A stretch of DNA of 29,493 nt from an uncultured Caulobacter sp. Lineage in GTDB: Bacteria; Pseudomonadota; Alphaproteobacteria; Caulobacterales; Caulobacteraceae. Location of the stretch: NCBI GenBank assembly GCA_937925635.1, contig CALALX010000069.1, forward strand, positions 1-29,493. Direction: 5' to 3'. This document shows, piece after piece, positions 7,482-15,187 of the stretch; within the stretch, counting starts at the first letter, position 1; every line of letters begins with the position of its first letter. A model generated the notes under the pieces. That model saw only the letters and a list, made by a program, of their open reading frames with translations, did not search any database and was not told where the DNA came from. Made by a program: the position numbers and the translations under genes.

Positions 7482-8474
7482 ATGTTCGGCTTTCTGCGCA
7501 GCCGCTGGTTCTGGATCATCGCCGTTCTCGCCGTCGTCATCGTCGGCGGCGGTCTGTTCATGAAGGGCCAGGCCGAGACGAAGAAGAAGAAGGTTGAGGC
7601 CGCCGCCGCCCAGCAGGCGCCCAGCCCCTACGCCGCGATCGCCAACGGCAAGGCCGATGTCGAGGGCGGCATGATCCAGGTCGCGGCCCGGCGCGGCGGC
7701 GTGGTGCGCGCCGTCTATGTGCAGGAAGGGGACCAGGTGACCGCCGGCCAGATCCTCGCCCGCCAGGAGGACGACGAAGCCCGCCTCGCCGTGCAGCGCG
7801 CCCGCGCCACCGTCGGCCAGGCCCAGGCCCAGGTGACCGTCATGCAGGTCAAGCTCGACGCCGCCCGGCGGGAGTACAGCCGCCTTGAGGGCCTGATCGA
7901 CAACAACTTCGTCGCCCGCCAGCGCCTCGACCAGCAGCGCGACCAGATCCGCGACTGGGAGGCTCAGATCGCCGCCCAGCGGGCGACCATCGCCACCTAC
8001 CAGGCGGCGCTGCGCGAGGCGGAGTACGCCCAGGAGCTGACGGTGATCCGCGCGCCCACCGACGGCCGCGTCGCGCGCCGCTACGCCAACCCCGGCGCCG
8101 GCGCCTCGACGCTGAACGTCTCGACCATGTTCGACCTCGAGCCGAACACCGCCCGTATTGTCCGCGCCGAGATCGTCGAGGCCGACATTCCGAACGTGCG
8201 CGACGGCCAGGAGGTCGAGATCCAGCCGGAGTCCGATCCGGGCAAGACCTACGTCGGTCGCGTGCTGCGCCGCGCCGCCGTGTTCGGCGCGCGCAAACTG
8301 GCCTCGGACGATCCGACCCAGCGCAGCGACGAGCGGGTGGTGGAAGTCGTGGTGTCGGCGACCGACGCGCCCCTGCTGATCGGCCAGCGGGTGCTGGTGA
8401 AGTTCATGAAATCCGGCTTCAAGGCCGGCGCCGTCCGCCCGGCGCCGGCCGGTCCGCAACCGCAGAAGAAGTAG
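7482..8474 (+). CDS. Periplasmic adaptor (HlyD/DevB-like membrane fusion protein)
   Basis: A 330-residue membrane-anchored adaptor. One N-terminal transmembrane helix (about 8-27) is followed by a lipoyl-like half motif (GGVVRAVYVQEGDQVTAGQ), a coiled-coil hairpin (about 95-185, rich in Ala/Gln/Arg), the returning lipoyl half (VIRAPTDGRVARRYANPGA) and a beta-barrel plus membrane-proximal domain. Such adaptors bridge an inner-membrane ABC permease to an outer-membrane channel. It is 19 bases downstream of the ATPase gene with a ribosome site GAGGGAAA, so it closes the operon. No TolC-like outer-membrane factor is encoded nearby; the exporter must borrow one. The coiled coil is short, consistent with DevB-type rather than HlyD-type adaptors. 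Confidence 0.92.
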   Translation: MFGFLRSRWFWIIAVLAVVIVGGGLFMKGQAETKKKKVEAAAAQQAPSPYAAIANGKADVEGGMIQVAARRGGVVRAVYVQEGDQVTAGQILARQEDDEARLAVQRARATVGQAQAQVTVMQVKLDAARREYSRLEGLIDNNFVARQRLDQQRDQIRDWEAQIAAQRATIATYQAALREAEYAQELTVIRAPTDGRVARRYANPGAGASTLNVSTMFDLEPNTARIVRAEIVEADIPNVRDGQEVEIQPESDPGKTYVGRVLRRAAVFGARKLASDDPTQRSDERVVEVVVSATDAPLLIGQRVLVKFMKSGFKAGAVRPAPAGPQPQKK

Positions 8475-8501
8475 CGGACCGGCGCTGCCGCAGCGTCGCG
8501 C

Positions 8502-8530
8502 TTGACGCTTCCCCTGCTGCGCCGCAAAAC
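8502..8530 (+). promoter_or_regulatory. Candidate sigma-73 promoter of the SDR gene
   Basis: TTGACGC (8502-8508) is a perfect match to the Caulobacter housekeeping -35 consensus TTGACGS. Around 8524-8530 GCAAAAC is an incomplete match to the -10 GCTANAWC at a slightly long spacing. Just downstream a small palindrome AACG-AG-CGTT (8545-8554) could be a repressor site. The -35 is convincing, the rest is weak. Confidence 0.4.
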
Positions 8531-8575
8531 GCGCGCGACAGTCAAACGAGCGTTCAGCGCAAGGGGAACACGCAT

Positions 8576-9481
8576 ATGGCCGACATCCGCTTCGACGGGA
8601 AAGTCGCGATCGTCACGGGCGCCGGCGGCGGCCTGGGCAAGCAGCACGCCCTGGAACTCGCCCGCCGCGGCGCCAAGGTCCTGGTCAATGACCTGGGCGG
8701 CTCGATGGACGGCACAGGCGGCAATTCGGCCGCGGCCGAAGCCGTCGTCGCTGAGATCAAGGCCATGGGCGGCGAGGCCATCGCCAACGGCAGCTCGGTC
8801 ACCGACGACGCCGGTGTGGCCAAGATGGTCAAGGACGCGATGGACGCCTGGGGCCGCATCGACATCCTGATCGCCAACGCCGGCATCCTGCGCGACAAGA
8901 GCTTCTCCAAGATGGAGATCGCCGACTTCGAGCTGGTGCTGAACGTGCACCTGATGGGCACCATGAAGCCGACCAAGGCGGTCTGGGAGATCATGAAGGC
9001 CCAGAACTACGGCCGGATCGTCGTCACGACCTCCTCGTCGGGCCTGTACGGCAACTTCGGCCAGAGCAACTATGGCGCGGCCAAGCTCGGCATCATCGGC
9101 TTCATGAACACCATCAAGCTCGAGGGCCAGAAGAACAACATCCACATCAACGCCATCAGCCCGGTCGCCGCCACGCGGATGACCGAGGGCCTGATGCCGC
9201 CGGAGGTGCTGGAGAAGCTGAAGCCCGAGTACGTGACGCCGGGCGTGGTTTTCCTAGCCAGCGACGAAGCCCCGACGGGCGCCATTCTGACCGCCGGCGC
9301 CGGCGCCTTCGCCCTGTCGAAGATCGTCGAGACCGAGGGCGTCTACCTCGGCGAAGGCGGCCTGTCGGTGGAAGAGGTGCGCGACAACTGGGCGAAGATC
9401 GCCGACGACACGGGCGCCAAGGCCTATTTCGCCGGCGGCGAGCAGGGCCAGAAGTTCTTCCGCAAGATGGCTGGCGGCTGA
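8576..9481 (+). CDS. Short-chain dehydrogenase, (3R)-hydroxyacyl-CoA dehydrogenase (MFE-2/HSD17B4) type
   Basis: A 301-residue cytoplasmic NAD(P)-dependent oxidoreductase of the classical SDR fold. The cofactor motif TGAGGGLG (14-21), the NDLGG segment (39-42), NAG (101-103) and the catalytic Ser153, Tyr166 and Lys170 are present. The RGAKVLVNDLGG segment and the NAGILRDKSFSKM stretch, together with the extended C-terminus (about 60 residues beyond a minimal SDR), match the dehydrogenase domain of peroxisomal multifunctional enzyme type 2, which oxidises (3R)-hydroxyacyl-CoA in beta-oxidation. Here it stands alone without the hydratase domain. The ATG at 8576 follows an AAGGGGAA ribosome site. 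It has its own promoter candidate and a terminator behind it, so it is probably monocistronic. Confidence 0.9.
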   Translation: MADIRFDGKVAIVTGAGGGLGKQHALELARRGAKVLVNDLGGSMDGTGGNSAAAEAVVAEIKAMGGEAIANGSSVTDDAGVAKMVKDAMDAWGRIDILIANAGILRDKSFSKMEIADFELVLNVHLMGTMKPTKAVWEIMKAQNYGRIVVTTSSSGLYGNFGQSNYGAAKLGIIGFMNTIKLEGQKNNIHINAISPVAATRMTEGLMPPEVLEKLKPEYVTPGVVFLASDEAPTGAILTAGAGAFALSKIVETEGVYLGEGGLSVEEVRDNWAKIADDTGAKAYFAGGEQGQKFFRKMAGG

Positions 9482-9488
9482 TCGATCC

Positions 9489-9514
9489 GGGACATGCACT
9501 TCAGTGCGTGTCCC
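9489..9514. repeat. Palindrome, upstream member of a tandem pair
   Basis: GGGACATGCAC (9489-9499) and GTGCGTGTCCC (9504-9514) form an 11-bp stem with one G-T pair and a TTCA loop. The right arm is repeated almost exactly in the adjacent terminator hairpin (9545-9555), so arms can exchange partners. It resembles the REP-type palindromes built on GGGACA/TGTCCC that occur in many proteobacterial genomes; whether it is a repeated element here cannot be judged from one window. Confidence 0.6.
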
Positions 9515-9526
9515 GCCCATCTTGAG

Positions 9527-9561
9527 AAGGGGACGCGCACGACCGTGCGTGTCCCCTTTTT
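9527..9561 (+). terminator. Rho-independent terminator after the SDR gene
   Basis: A 14-bp stem, AAGGGGACGCGCAC (9527-9540) with GTGCGTGTCCCCTT (9545-9558), contains one G-U pair and a GACC loop, and runs into a T tract ending at 9561. It lies 46 bases after the SDR stop codon and 72 bases before the next gene. Confidence 0.85.
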
Positions 9562-9632
9562 CATTTGCGCTTCCCCAGCGGCACGCGCGGATGCTCCCCT
9601 CACGTCCGTCAGAGACGAAGGGGGAATCGCCG

Positions 9633-11021
9633 ATGAACGACGCTGCGCCCAGGCGCCGGATACCGATGCACACCATTTTGGCCTTCTCCCTGGCCACGGT
9701 TCCGGTGGGCGCGCTGACCACGCCGCTGCTGGTCAATCTTCCCAAGCACTACGCTGGCCTGCTCGGGCTTTCGCTGACGGCGGTGGGCCTGATCTTCGGC
9801 GCCGTGAAGTTCCTCGATATCTTCTTCGACCCGGCGGTCGGCATGATGATGGACCGCACCCGGACGAAGCTCGGCCGCTACCGCCTGTGGCTGATCATTT
9901 CCGCGCCGCTGCTGATGGTCGGGACCTGGATGCTGTTCTTCGCCGGGCCGGGGGTCAGCGAGGCCTACCTCTTCCTCTGGCTGGTCGTGATGTACCTGGG
10001 CTTTTCGATCCTGGTGCTGTCCCAGGTCGCCTGGGGCGCGGTGCTCGCCACTGACTACGACGAACGGTCCAAGGTCTATGCCGTGGGCTCGGTCATGGGC
10101 GTGCTGGGCGGCGTGGCCGCGCTGCTGGTCCCCATCCTGATGCACAAGGAGGGCGCCGAGGGCGTCAAACTGATGGGGATGATCGTCCTGGTGACGGTGC
10201 CGCTGACGACGCTGATCGTCACCGCCCTGACGCCGGAGCCGATGCCGAAGATCAACCCGGAAGACCGCGCCTCGCTGCGCGACTTCCCGGCCCTCATCGC
10301 CCATCCGGCCATGCGGCGGCTGCTGCTCGCCGACCTGCTGATGACGCTCGGACCGGCGATCACCTCGCCGCTCTACCTGTTCTTCATGCAGCAGGCGCGC
10401 GGCTACACGGAAGCTGAGGCCTTCGTCATGCTGATCCTCTATTCGGTCGCCGGCCTGATCGGCGCGCCGCTCTGGGCGGTCAGCGCGATGAAGATGGGCA
10501 AGCACCGGTCGCTGATCCTGGCCGCCATCCTCTACGCGATCTGCCAGGGCGTGCTGCCGATGCTGCCGTCGCGGTCGTTCCTGCTGCTGGCCCCGGGGAT
10601 GTTCATCGCCGGCGGCATCGCCTCGGCGTTCGCGTTCCTGGTCCGGGCCATGGTCGCCGACGTCGCCGACCAGGTCCGGCTGGAGACCGGCAAGGACCGA
10701 ACGGGCGTGCTCTATTCGCTGGTGACCAGCACAGCGAAGATCGGCACCGCCTCGGCGGTCGCCATCGCCCTGCCGCTGCTGGCGGCGCTCGGATTCGACC
10801 CTTCGCCAGGCGCGACCAACAGCCCCGAGGCGCTCAACGGCCTGCTGCTGATCTACACCGTTCCGCCGGTGCTGATGGTCCTGCTGGCGAGTCTGGCGGT
10901 GCGCGGCTACGCGCTCGGCCGCGAGCGGCACGAGGAGATCCGGGCCCAGCTGGCGATCCGGGACGGCCTGGTCGGCCACGACGCCGAGGTCATGGCCGCG
11001 CAGGGCACGACCGCAGGCTAG
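9633..11021 (+). CDS. MFS transporter, glycoside-pentoside-hexuronide:cation symporter type
   Basis: A 462-residue inner-membrane protein with about twelve hydrophobic helices. The motif DPAVGMMMDRTRTKLGRYRLWL (about residues 67-88) is the hallmark of the GPH/MelB branch (compare DPxxGxxxDRTxxxxGRxRPW), and the second-half cytoplasmic loop carries a comparable LETGKDRTGVLYS segment. These transporters import sugars or glycosides with Na+ or H+. No sugar catabolic gene is adjacent, so the substrate is open. The ATG at 9633 follows GGGGGAA; an in-frame extension upstream crosses the terminator and is rejected. Its TAG stop shares the palindrome CTAG with the stop of the converging mrp gene. Confidence 0.9.
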   Translation: MNDAAPRRRIPMHTILAFSLATVPVGALTTPLLVNLPKHYAGLLGLSLTAVGLIFGAVKFLDIFFDPAVGMMMDRTRTKLGRYRLWLIISAPLLMVGTWMLFFAGPGVSEAYLFLWLVVMYLGFSILVLSQVAWGAVLATDYDERSKVYAVGSVMGVLGGVAALLVPILMHKEGAEGVKLMGMIVLVTVPLTTLIVTALTPEPMPKINPEDRASLRDFPALIAHPAMRRLLLADLLMTLGPAITSPLYLFFMQQARGYTEAEAFVMLILYSVAGLIGAPLWAVSAMKMGKHRSLILAAILYAICQGVLPMLPSRSFLLLAPGMFIAGGIASAFAFLVRAMVADVADQVRLETGKDRTGVLYSLVTSTAKIGTASAVAIALPLLAALGFDPSPGATNSPEALNGLLLIYTVPPVLMVLLASLAVRGYALGRERHEEIRAQLAIRDGLVGHDAEVMAAQGTTAG

Positions 11022-12115
11022 AGCAAGGCCCGGGCCGCGGCCCGGAAGGCCCTCGCCGCCGCGCTATCGACGCCTGAGGCGACCAGCGGCGTTCCGGCGT
11101 CGCCGCCTTCGCGCAAGGCGACCTCAATGGGGATCTCCGCGAGCAGCGGCACGCCCAGCCGTGCCGCCTCGGCCTTGCCGCCGCCGGTTCCGAAGATCGG
11201 GATCGGGGCGCCGGTCGCGGGATCGGCGAAGAAGGCCATGTTCTCGATCAAGCCCAGGATCGGCGCGCCGACCTTCTGGAACATCGTCGCCGCACGGCGG
11301 GCGTCGACCAGCGCCACCTCCTGCGGCGTCGAGACCAGCACCACGCCGTCCAGCTGCACGCTCTGCAGGATGGTCAGGTGGATGTCGCCGGTGCCGGGCG
11401 GCAGGTCGATGACCAGAACGTCGAGCGGCGCGGCGGCGGTCGCCCAGTTCACGCCCAGGGTCATTTGCTTCACGGCGCCGGAGGCCCGCGGGCCGCGGAA
11501 GATCATCGGCTGGTCGTTGTCGGCCACGAATCCGATCGACATCACCTTCACCCCGTGGGCGACGAAGGGCTCCAGCTTCTCGCCATCGAAGGTCGGCTTG
11601 CCCGAGACGCCCAGCATGGTCGGGGCCGAGGGGCCATAGATATCGGCGTCGGCGAGCCCGACGCTCAGGCCTTGCTCCGCCAGGGCGCAGGCCAGGTTCA
11701 CGGCGACGGTGGACTTGCCCACCCCGCCCTTGCCGCTGGCCACGGCGATGACCCGCTTCACATGGGGCGGACGTTCCAGCGCCTGGCCGGGACCGACTTC
11801 CGCCTTGGGATCGCGGTTCAGCTGACCGCCGCGCGCGGGCCTGGCGGATGGCGCCTGCGAGGCCGTCAGCACCACCTGGGCCCGTTCAACGCCGGGCAGC
11901 GCGGCCAGCGCCTTCTCGGCCGCCTCGCGCACCGGCGCGTAGAGCGCAACGGCGTCGGCGGGGACCTCCAGCATGAAGCCGGCGCGGCCCTCACGGATGA
12001 CCAGGCCCTGCACCAGGCCGGCCGTGGCAAGGCCCTGGCCGGAACGCGGATCAGTCACCGCGTCCAGCGCGCGGAGCGCGGCGGCACGGTCGGCGGAAGT
12101 CTGGAACGAAGTCAT
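11018..12115 (-). CDS. mrp: Mrp/ApbC-type P-loop ATPase, iron-sulfur cluster carrier
   Basis: A 365-residue cytoplasmic protein with an N-terminal MIP18/DUF59-like domain (about 8-85), a linker, and a C-terminal ParA/MinD-type ATPase. The deviant Walker A is GKGGVGKS (128-135); DADIYGPSAPTMLG, MIFRGPRASGAVKQ and VIDLPPGTGD follow as in all Mrp proteins. It is thought to bind and hand over Fe-S clusters. The segment that in enteric ApbC holds the cluster-bridging CxxC reads MAFFADPATG (293-302) with no cysteine; Cys143 is the only cysteine I find in the protein. The ATG at 12115 begins MTSFQTSADR; a much longer upstream frame overlaps the divergent hflK gene and is not credible. Confidence 0.92.
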   Translation of the reverse strand: MTSFQTSADRAAALRALDAVTDPRSGQGLATAGLVQGLVIREGRAGFMLEVPADAVALYAPVREAAEKALAALPGVERAQVVLTASQAPSARPARGGQLNRDPKAEVGPGQALERPPHVKRVIAVASGKGGVGKSTVAVNLACALAEQGLSVGLADADIYGPSAPTMLGVSGKPTFDGEKLEPFVAHGVKVMSIGFVADNDQPMIFRGPRASGAVKQMTLGVNWATAAAPLDVLVIDLPPGTGDIHLTILQSVQLDGVVLVSTPQEVALVDARRAATMFQKVGAPILGLIENMAFFADPATGAPIPIFGTGGGKAEAARLGVPLLAEIPIEVALREGGDAGTPLVASGVDSAAARAFRAAARALL

Positions 12116-12170
12116 GTCGGGATCGGCTTGCCTTGGACGGCGGGGCGTCACATATCCGCATGACCGCGCC

Positions 12171-12182
12171 GGCTTGCAAGCC
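12171..12182. promoter_or_regulatory. 12-bp perfect palindrome between mrp and hflK
   Basis: GGCTTGCAAGCC is a perfect palindrome in the 100-base divergent region (12116-12215), 34 bases before the hflK start. Its position between two divergent start codons makes an operator plausible, but one occurrence in high-G+C DNA is weak evidence. Confidence 0.3.
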
Positions 12183-12215
12183 CGCCGACGACACGACGGA
12201 AAAGCGACGCACCTG

Positions 12216-13352
12216 ATGCCATGGAATGACAACGCCAACCCCGGTCCCTGGGGCTCGCCCCCGCCGCCCGGCGGCAAGGACGAACCCGAACGCCGGGAAG
12301 GCGGCGGGCGAGGGCCGCGACGCCCCTCCGGTCCGGGCCGCGGCCCGGGCGGCACGCCGCCGGATCTCGGCGAGCTGCAGCGCCGACTCGAAGCCTTCCT
12401 CGGCGGTCTGACCGGCGGAGGCCCCAACGGCCCGATGCCGGTGCGCAAGCTCGCGCCGCTGGTCGGCGGCGTGGTCGTCGTGCTCTACGCCCTGGCCGGG
12501 CTCATCGTGGTGAGCCCGCGGGAGGAGGCCGTGGTGACCACGTTCGGCGCCTGGACCCGCAGCTACGGCCCCGGCATCGGCTATCACCTGCCGCTGGTTG
12601 AAGGCTACACGAAGGTCGACGTCACAAGCCTGCAGACCACTAGCGTGGGCGGCGGCACGGGCGATGGCGACACCCTGATGCTGACCGGCGATGAGAACAT
12701 CGTCGACCTGAGTTTTTCGGTGACCTGGCGCGTTTCGAACCCTGGTCGCTATCTGTTCAATGTCGCCGAGCCGAACGAGACGCTGAAGGCCGTGGCGGAG
12801 AGCGCCATGCGCGAGGTCATCGGGCGCAGCGCCCTTGAGCCGATCATCAGTCGCGGCCGGGGCCAGATTCAGATCGAGACGGCGACCCTGATGCAACGCA
12901 TCCTCGACAGCTATGGCGCGGGGATCATCATCGACGGCGTTCAGATCAGCGAGGCCAACCCGCCCAAGGAGGTCGTCGACGCCTTCCGGGACGTGAACAA
13001 CGCCAGCCAGTACGCCGAATCTCTGGCCAACCAGGCCCGCGGCCGGGCCGCTCAGGTCCGCCAGGAAGCGCTCGGCTACAAGGCCCAGGTCGTGCGCGAG
13101 GCCGCCGGTGAAGCCGCCCGCTTCAACCAGGTCTATGAGCAGTACCGGTTGGCCCCCGGCGTCACCCGTGACCGCCTGTACATCGAGACCATGGAACGGG
13201 TGCTGTCCAAGACCAACAAGGTGATCGTCGACAGCAAGGGCGCCAGCGCGCCCCTGATCCTGCCGCCCGACGTCTTCCGGCCGAGGACCGCGTCGCCGAC
13301 GATCGTCGCGCCCGCCCAGCCGACGGCCCGCGCCCAGGGAGGCGTCCAGTGA
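12216..13352 (+). CDS. hflK: FtsH protease activity modulator HflK
   Basis: A 378-residue membrane protein of the SPFH (stomatin/prohibitin/flotillin/HflK) family. The N-terminal 75 residues are a Gly/Pro-rich cytoplasmic segment (PWGSPPPPGG, GPGRGPGG) typical of HflK. One transmembrane helix follows (about 79-99), then the periplasmic SPFH domain starting SPREEAVVTTFG, and a coiled-coil tail (QARGRAAQVRQEALGYKAQV). With HflC it forms the cage that surrounds FtsH in the inner membrane and tunes degradation of membrane proteins. The ATG at 12216 lies within acctgATGCCATGG; no strong ribosome site precedes it. An in-frame extension upstream covers the mrp start region and is rejected. It overlaps hflC by GTGA. 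Confidence 0.95.
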   Translation: MPWNDNANPGPWGSPPPPGGKDEPERREGGGRGPRRPSGPGRGPGGTPPDLGELQRRLEAFLGGLTGGGPNGPMPVRKLAPLVGGVVVVLYALAGLIVVSPREEAVVTTFGAWTRSYGPGIGYHLPLVEGYTKVDVTSLQTTSVGGGTGDGDTLMLTGDENIVDLSFSVTWRVSNPGRYLFNVAEPNETLKAVAESAMREVIGRSALEPIISRGRGQIQIETATLMQRILDSYGAGIIIDGVQISEANPPKEVVDAFRDVNNASQYAESLANQARGRAAQVRQEALGYKAQVVREAAGEAARFNQVYEQYRLAPGVTRDRLYIETMERVLSKTNKVIVDSKGASAPLILPPDVFRPRTASPTIVAPAQPTARAQGGVQ

Positions 13353-14206
13353 CCAACCAACGCCTCACCCTCTACGGCATTGTCGCCGCCATCGCCCTGG
13401 TCGTCCTCGGCCAGACCTTCTACGTCGTCGACCAGACGAAGCAGGCCCTCGTCATCCGCCTCGGCGAGGTGGTGCGGACGGTCAACGTCGACGCCGACGA
13501 CGGTCCCGGCCTGAAGATGAAGGTCCCCTTCCTGGAGACCCGACTGTTGTTCGACAAGCGCAACCAGGCTCTGCAGGGGGCGCGCCAGGAAATCCTGACC
13601 GCCAACCAGGAGCGGCTGATGGTCGAGGCCTTCGTCCGCTACAGGATCAATGACCCGCAGCGGTTCTACACCGGCCTCGGCGACGATCGCGCCGCCAAGG
13701 ATCGACTGAATTCGGTGGTCAACGCCTCGCTGCGCCAGGTCCTCGGCTCAGCTAGTTCAGAGGACATCATCTCGGCGCGCCGGGACCAGCTGACTCGTCA
13801 GGTTCGCGACGACCTCGCGACCCGGGCGAACCGCTCACGGCTGGGCCTGCGCGTCATCGACGTTCGCCTCCGCAGCGCCGACTTGCCGGAAGCCAACCAG
13901 GACGCCGTCTTCGACCGCATGAAGACCGCCCGCCAGCAGGAAGCGGCGCGTATCCGCGCCGAGGGCGCCCAGCGCCAGCGGGAGATCGTCGCCACGGCGA
14001 CCCAGGAAGGCGCAACCATCCGCGGTGAGGCCGACGCCGAGCGCGCCCGGATCTTCGCCTCGAGCTTCGGCAAGGACCCGTCCTTCGCGGCCTACTACCG
14101 CTCGCTGCAGGCCTACGAGGCGTCGCTGGACCAGAACACGACCCTGGTGCTTTCGCCCGACAGCGCCTTCTTCCGCTACTTCCAGCGCGGACCCGGCGGG
14201 CAGTAA
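13349..14206 (+). CDS. hflC: FtsH protease activity modulator HflC
   Basis: A 285-residue SPFH-family partner of HflK. A single N-terminal transmembrane helix (about 7-25) is followed by YVVDQTKQALVIRLGEVVR, close to the HflC consensus, the ERLMVEAFVRYRINDP segment, and a charged helical tail (RIRAEGAQRQREIVATATQEG). Translation starts at GTG 13349, overlapping the hflK stop (GTGA), so the two subunits are probably made in step. The C-terminus FFRYFQRGPGGQ is the usual ending. The stop lies 11 bases before the end of the converging serB gene; inverted G and C runs around 14209-14256 flank the junction. Confidence 0.95.
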   Translation: MTNQRLTLYGIVAAIALVVLGQTFYVVDQTKQALVIRLGEVVRTVNVDADDGPGLKMKVPFLETRLLFDKRNQALQGARQEILTANQERLMVEAFVRYRINDPQRFYTGLGDDRAAKDRLNSVVNASLRQVLGSASSEDIISARRDQLTRQVRDDLATRANRSRLGLRVIDVRLRSADLPEANQDAVFDRMKTARQQEAARIRAEGAQRQREIVATATQEGATIRGEADAERARIFASSFGKDPSFAAYYRSLQAYEASLDQNTTLVLSPDSAFFRYFQRGPGGQ

Positions 14207-14217
14207 TCGGGGGGTCG

Positions 14218-15129
14218 CTACCGTCTATCGACGGAAGCAGTCCCCCGGAACTCTTCCAGCCGATAGCCCTGGAAGTAGAGCACCGCCGTGAGGTCGGCGT
14301 GGTCGACCCTGGCGTGGGCCTTTTCGGCCACCACGGGCTTGGCGCGGTAGGCCACGCCGAGGCCGGCCGCCTCGATCATCGCCAGGTCGTTGGCGCCGTC
14401 GCCGATGGCCAGGGTTTCGCTGGCGGTCAGGCCCAGGGCGCCCCCCTCCTCCCGCAGCGCCGCCAGCTTGGCCTCTCGTCCAAGGATCGGCTCGCCGACC
14501 GCGCCGGTCAGCGCCGCGCCGTCGTCGATCAGGGTGTTGGCGCGGTTGGCGTGGAAACCGGCGGCCGCCGTCACCCGGCTGGTGAAGAAGGTGAAGCCGC
14601 CGCTGACCAGCACGCAGCGCGCGCCGTGGGCGGCCATGGTCTTCACCAGGGTCTCGGCGCCGGGATTGAGCCGAACCCGCTCGTCGAAACAGGCTTGTAG
14701 CTTGTCGAGGCCAAGGCCCTTGAGCATCGCCACCCGCTCGCGGAGGGCCCCTTCGAAGGCGAGCTCGCCGCGCATGGCGCGTTCGGTGATCTCGGCCACC
14801 TGGGCCTTCACGCCGGCGAAGTCGGCCAGCTCGTCGATGCACTCGCAGCCGATGATGGTGCTGTCCATGTCGGCCACCAGCAGACGCTTGCGGCGGCCGT
14901 CCACCGGCTGCACGCAGACGTCCGCGCCCTTGCCCGTCAGCACCAGCTCAAGTCGCTCGCGGACCAGGTCGCGCAGGTCCCCCGCCACCATCAGGTCAGC
15001 GGCGACCGGTCCCAGCAGGTCCGGCGCCGAGGTCTTGACGCCCATGCGATCGAGCTCGATCGCCGCCACTTCGATGACGGCGGGCAGACGGGCGGCGTCG
15101 GCCGCGACGAGGGTGACGGCGAGAGACAT
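14218..15129 (-). CDS. serB: Phosphoserine phosphatase
   Basis: A 303-residue enzyme that removes phosphate from 3-phosphoserine in the last step of serine synthesis. The HAD core contains motif I DMDST (nucleophile Asp87, acid/base Asp89) with the following ECIDEL, motif II VSGGFTFFTSR, and motif IV GDGAND (243-248). The first 80 residues are the small regulatory-like domain found in SerB of this size. I chose the ATG at 15129 (MSLAVTL); a TTG thirty bases earlier extends the frame but gives a basic, unconserved N-terminus. The ribosome site is weak. It converges with hflC. Confidence 0.95.
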   Translation of the reverse strand: MSLAVTLVAADAARLPAVIEVAAIELDRMGVKTSAPDLLGPVAADLMVAGDLRDLVRERLELVLTGKGADVCVQPVDGRRKRLLVADMDSTIIGCECIDELADFAGVKAQVAEITERAMRGELAFEGALRERVAMLKGLGLDKLQACFDERVRLNPGAETLVKTMAAHGARCVLVSGGFTFFTSRVTAAAGFHANRANTLIDDGAALTGAVGEPILGREAKLAALREEGGALGLTASETLAIGDGANDLAMIEAAGLGVAYRAKPVVAEKAHARVDHADLTAVLYFQGYRLEEFRGTASVDRR

Positions 15130-15187
15130 GGCGGGCCGCCTACCCTGCTTTCGCGACAAGGGGAACCCGGGACGGAGCCGAAGCGCC

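Noticed and set aside
12116..12448. N-terminal extension of Mrp overlapping hflK
   Set aside because: The extended residues are Pro/Arg-rich antisense of the HflK Gly/Pro segment; the family begins at MTSFQ.
14207..14260. Terminator between hflC and serB
   Set aside because: Inverted G and C runs with an inner stem (14220-14233) exist, but there is no T-run and the structure falls inside the end of serB, so I do not call it.
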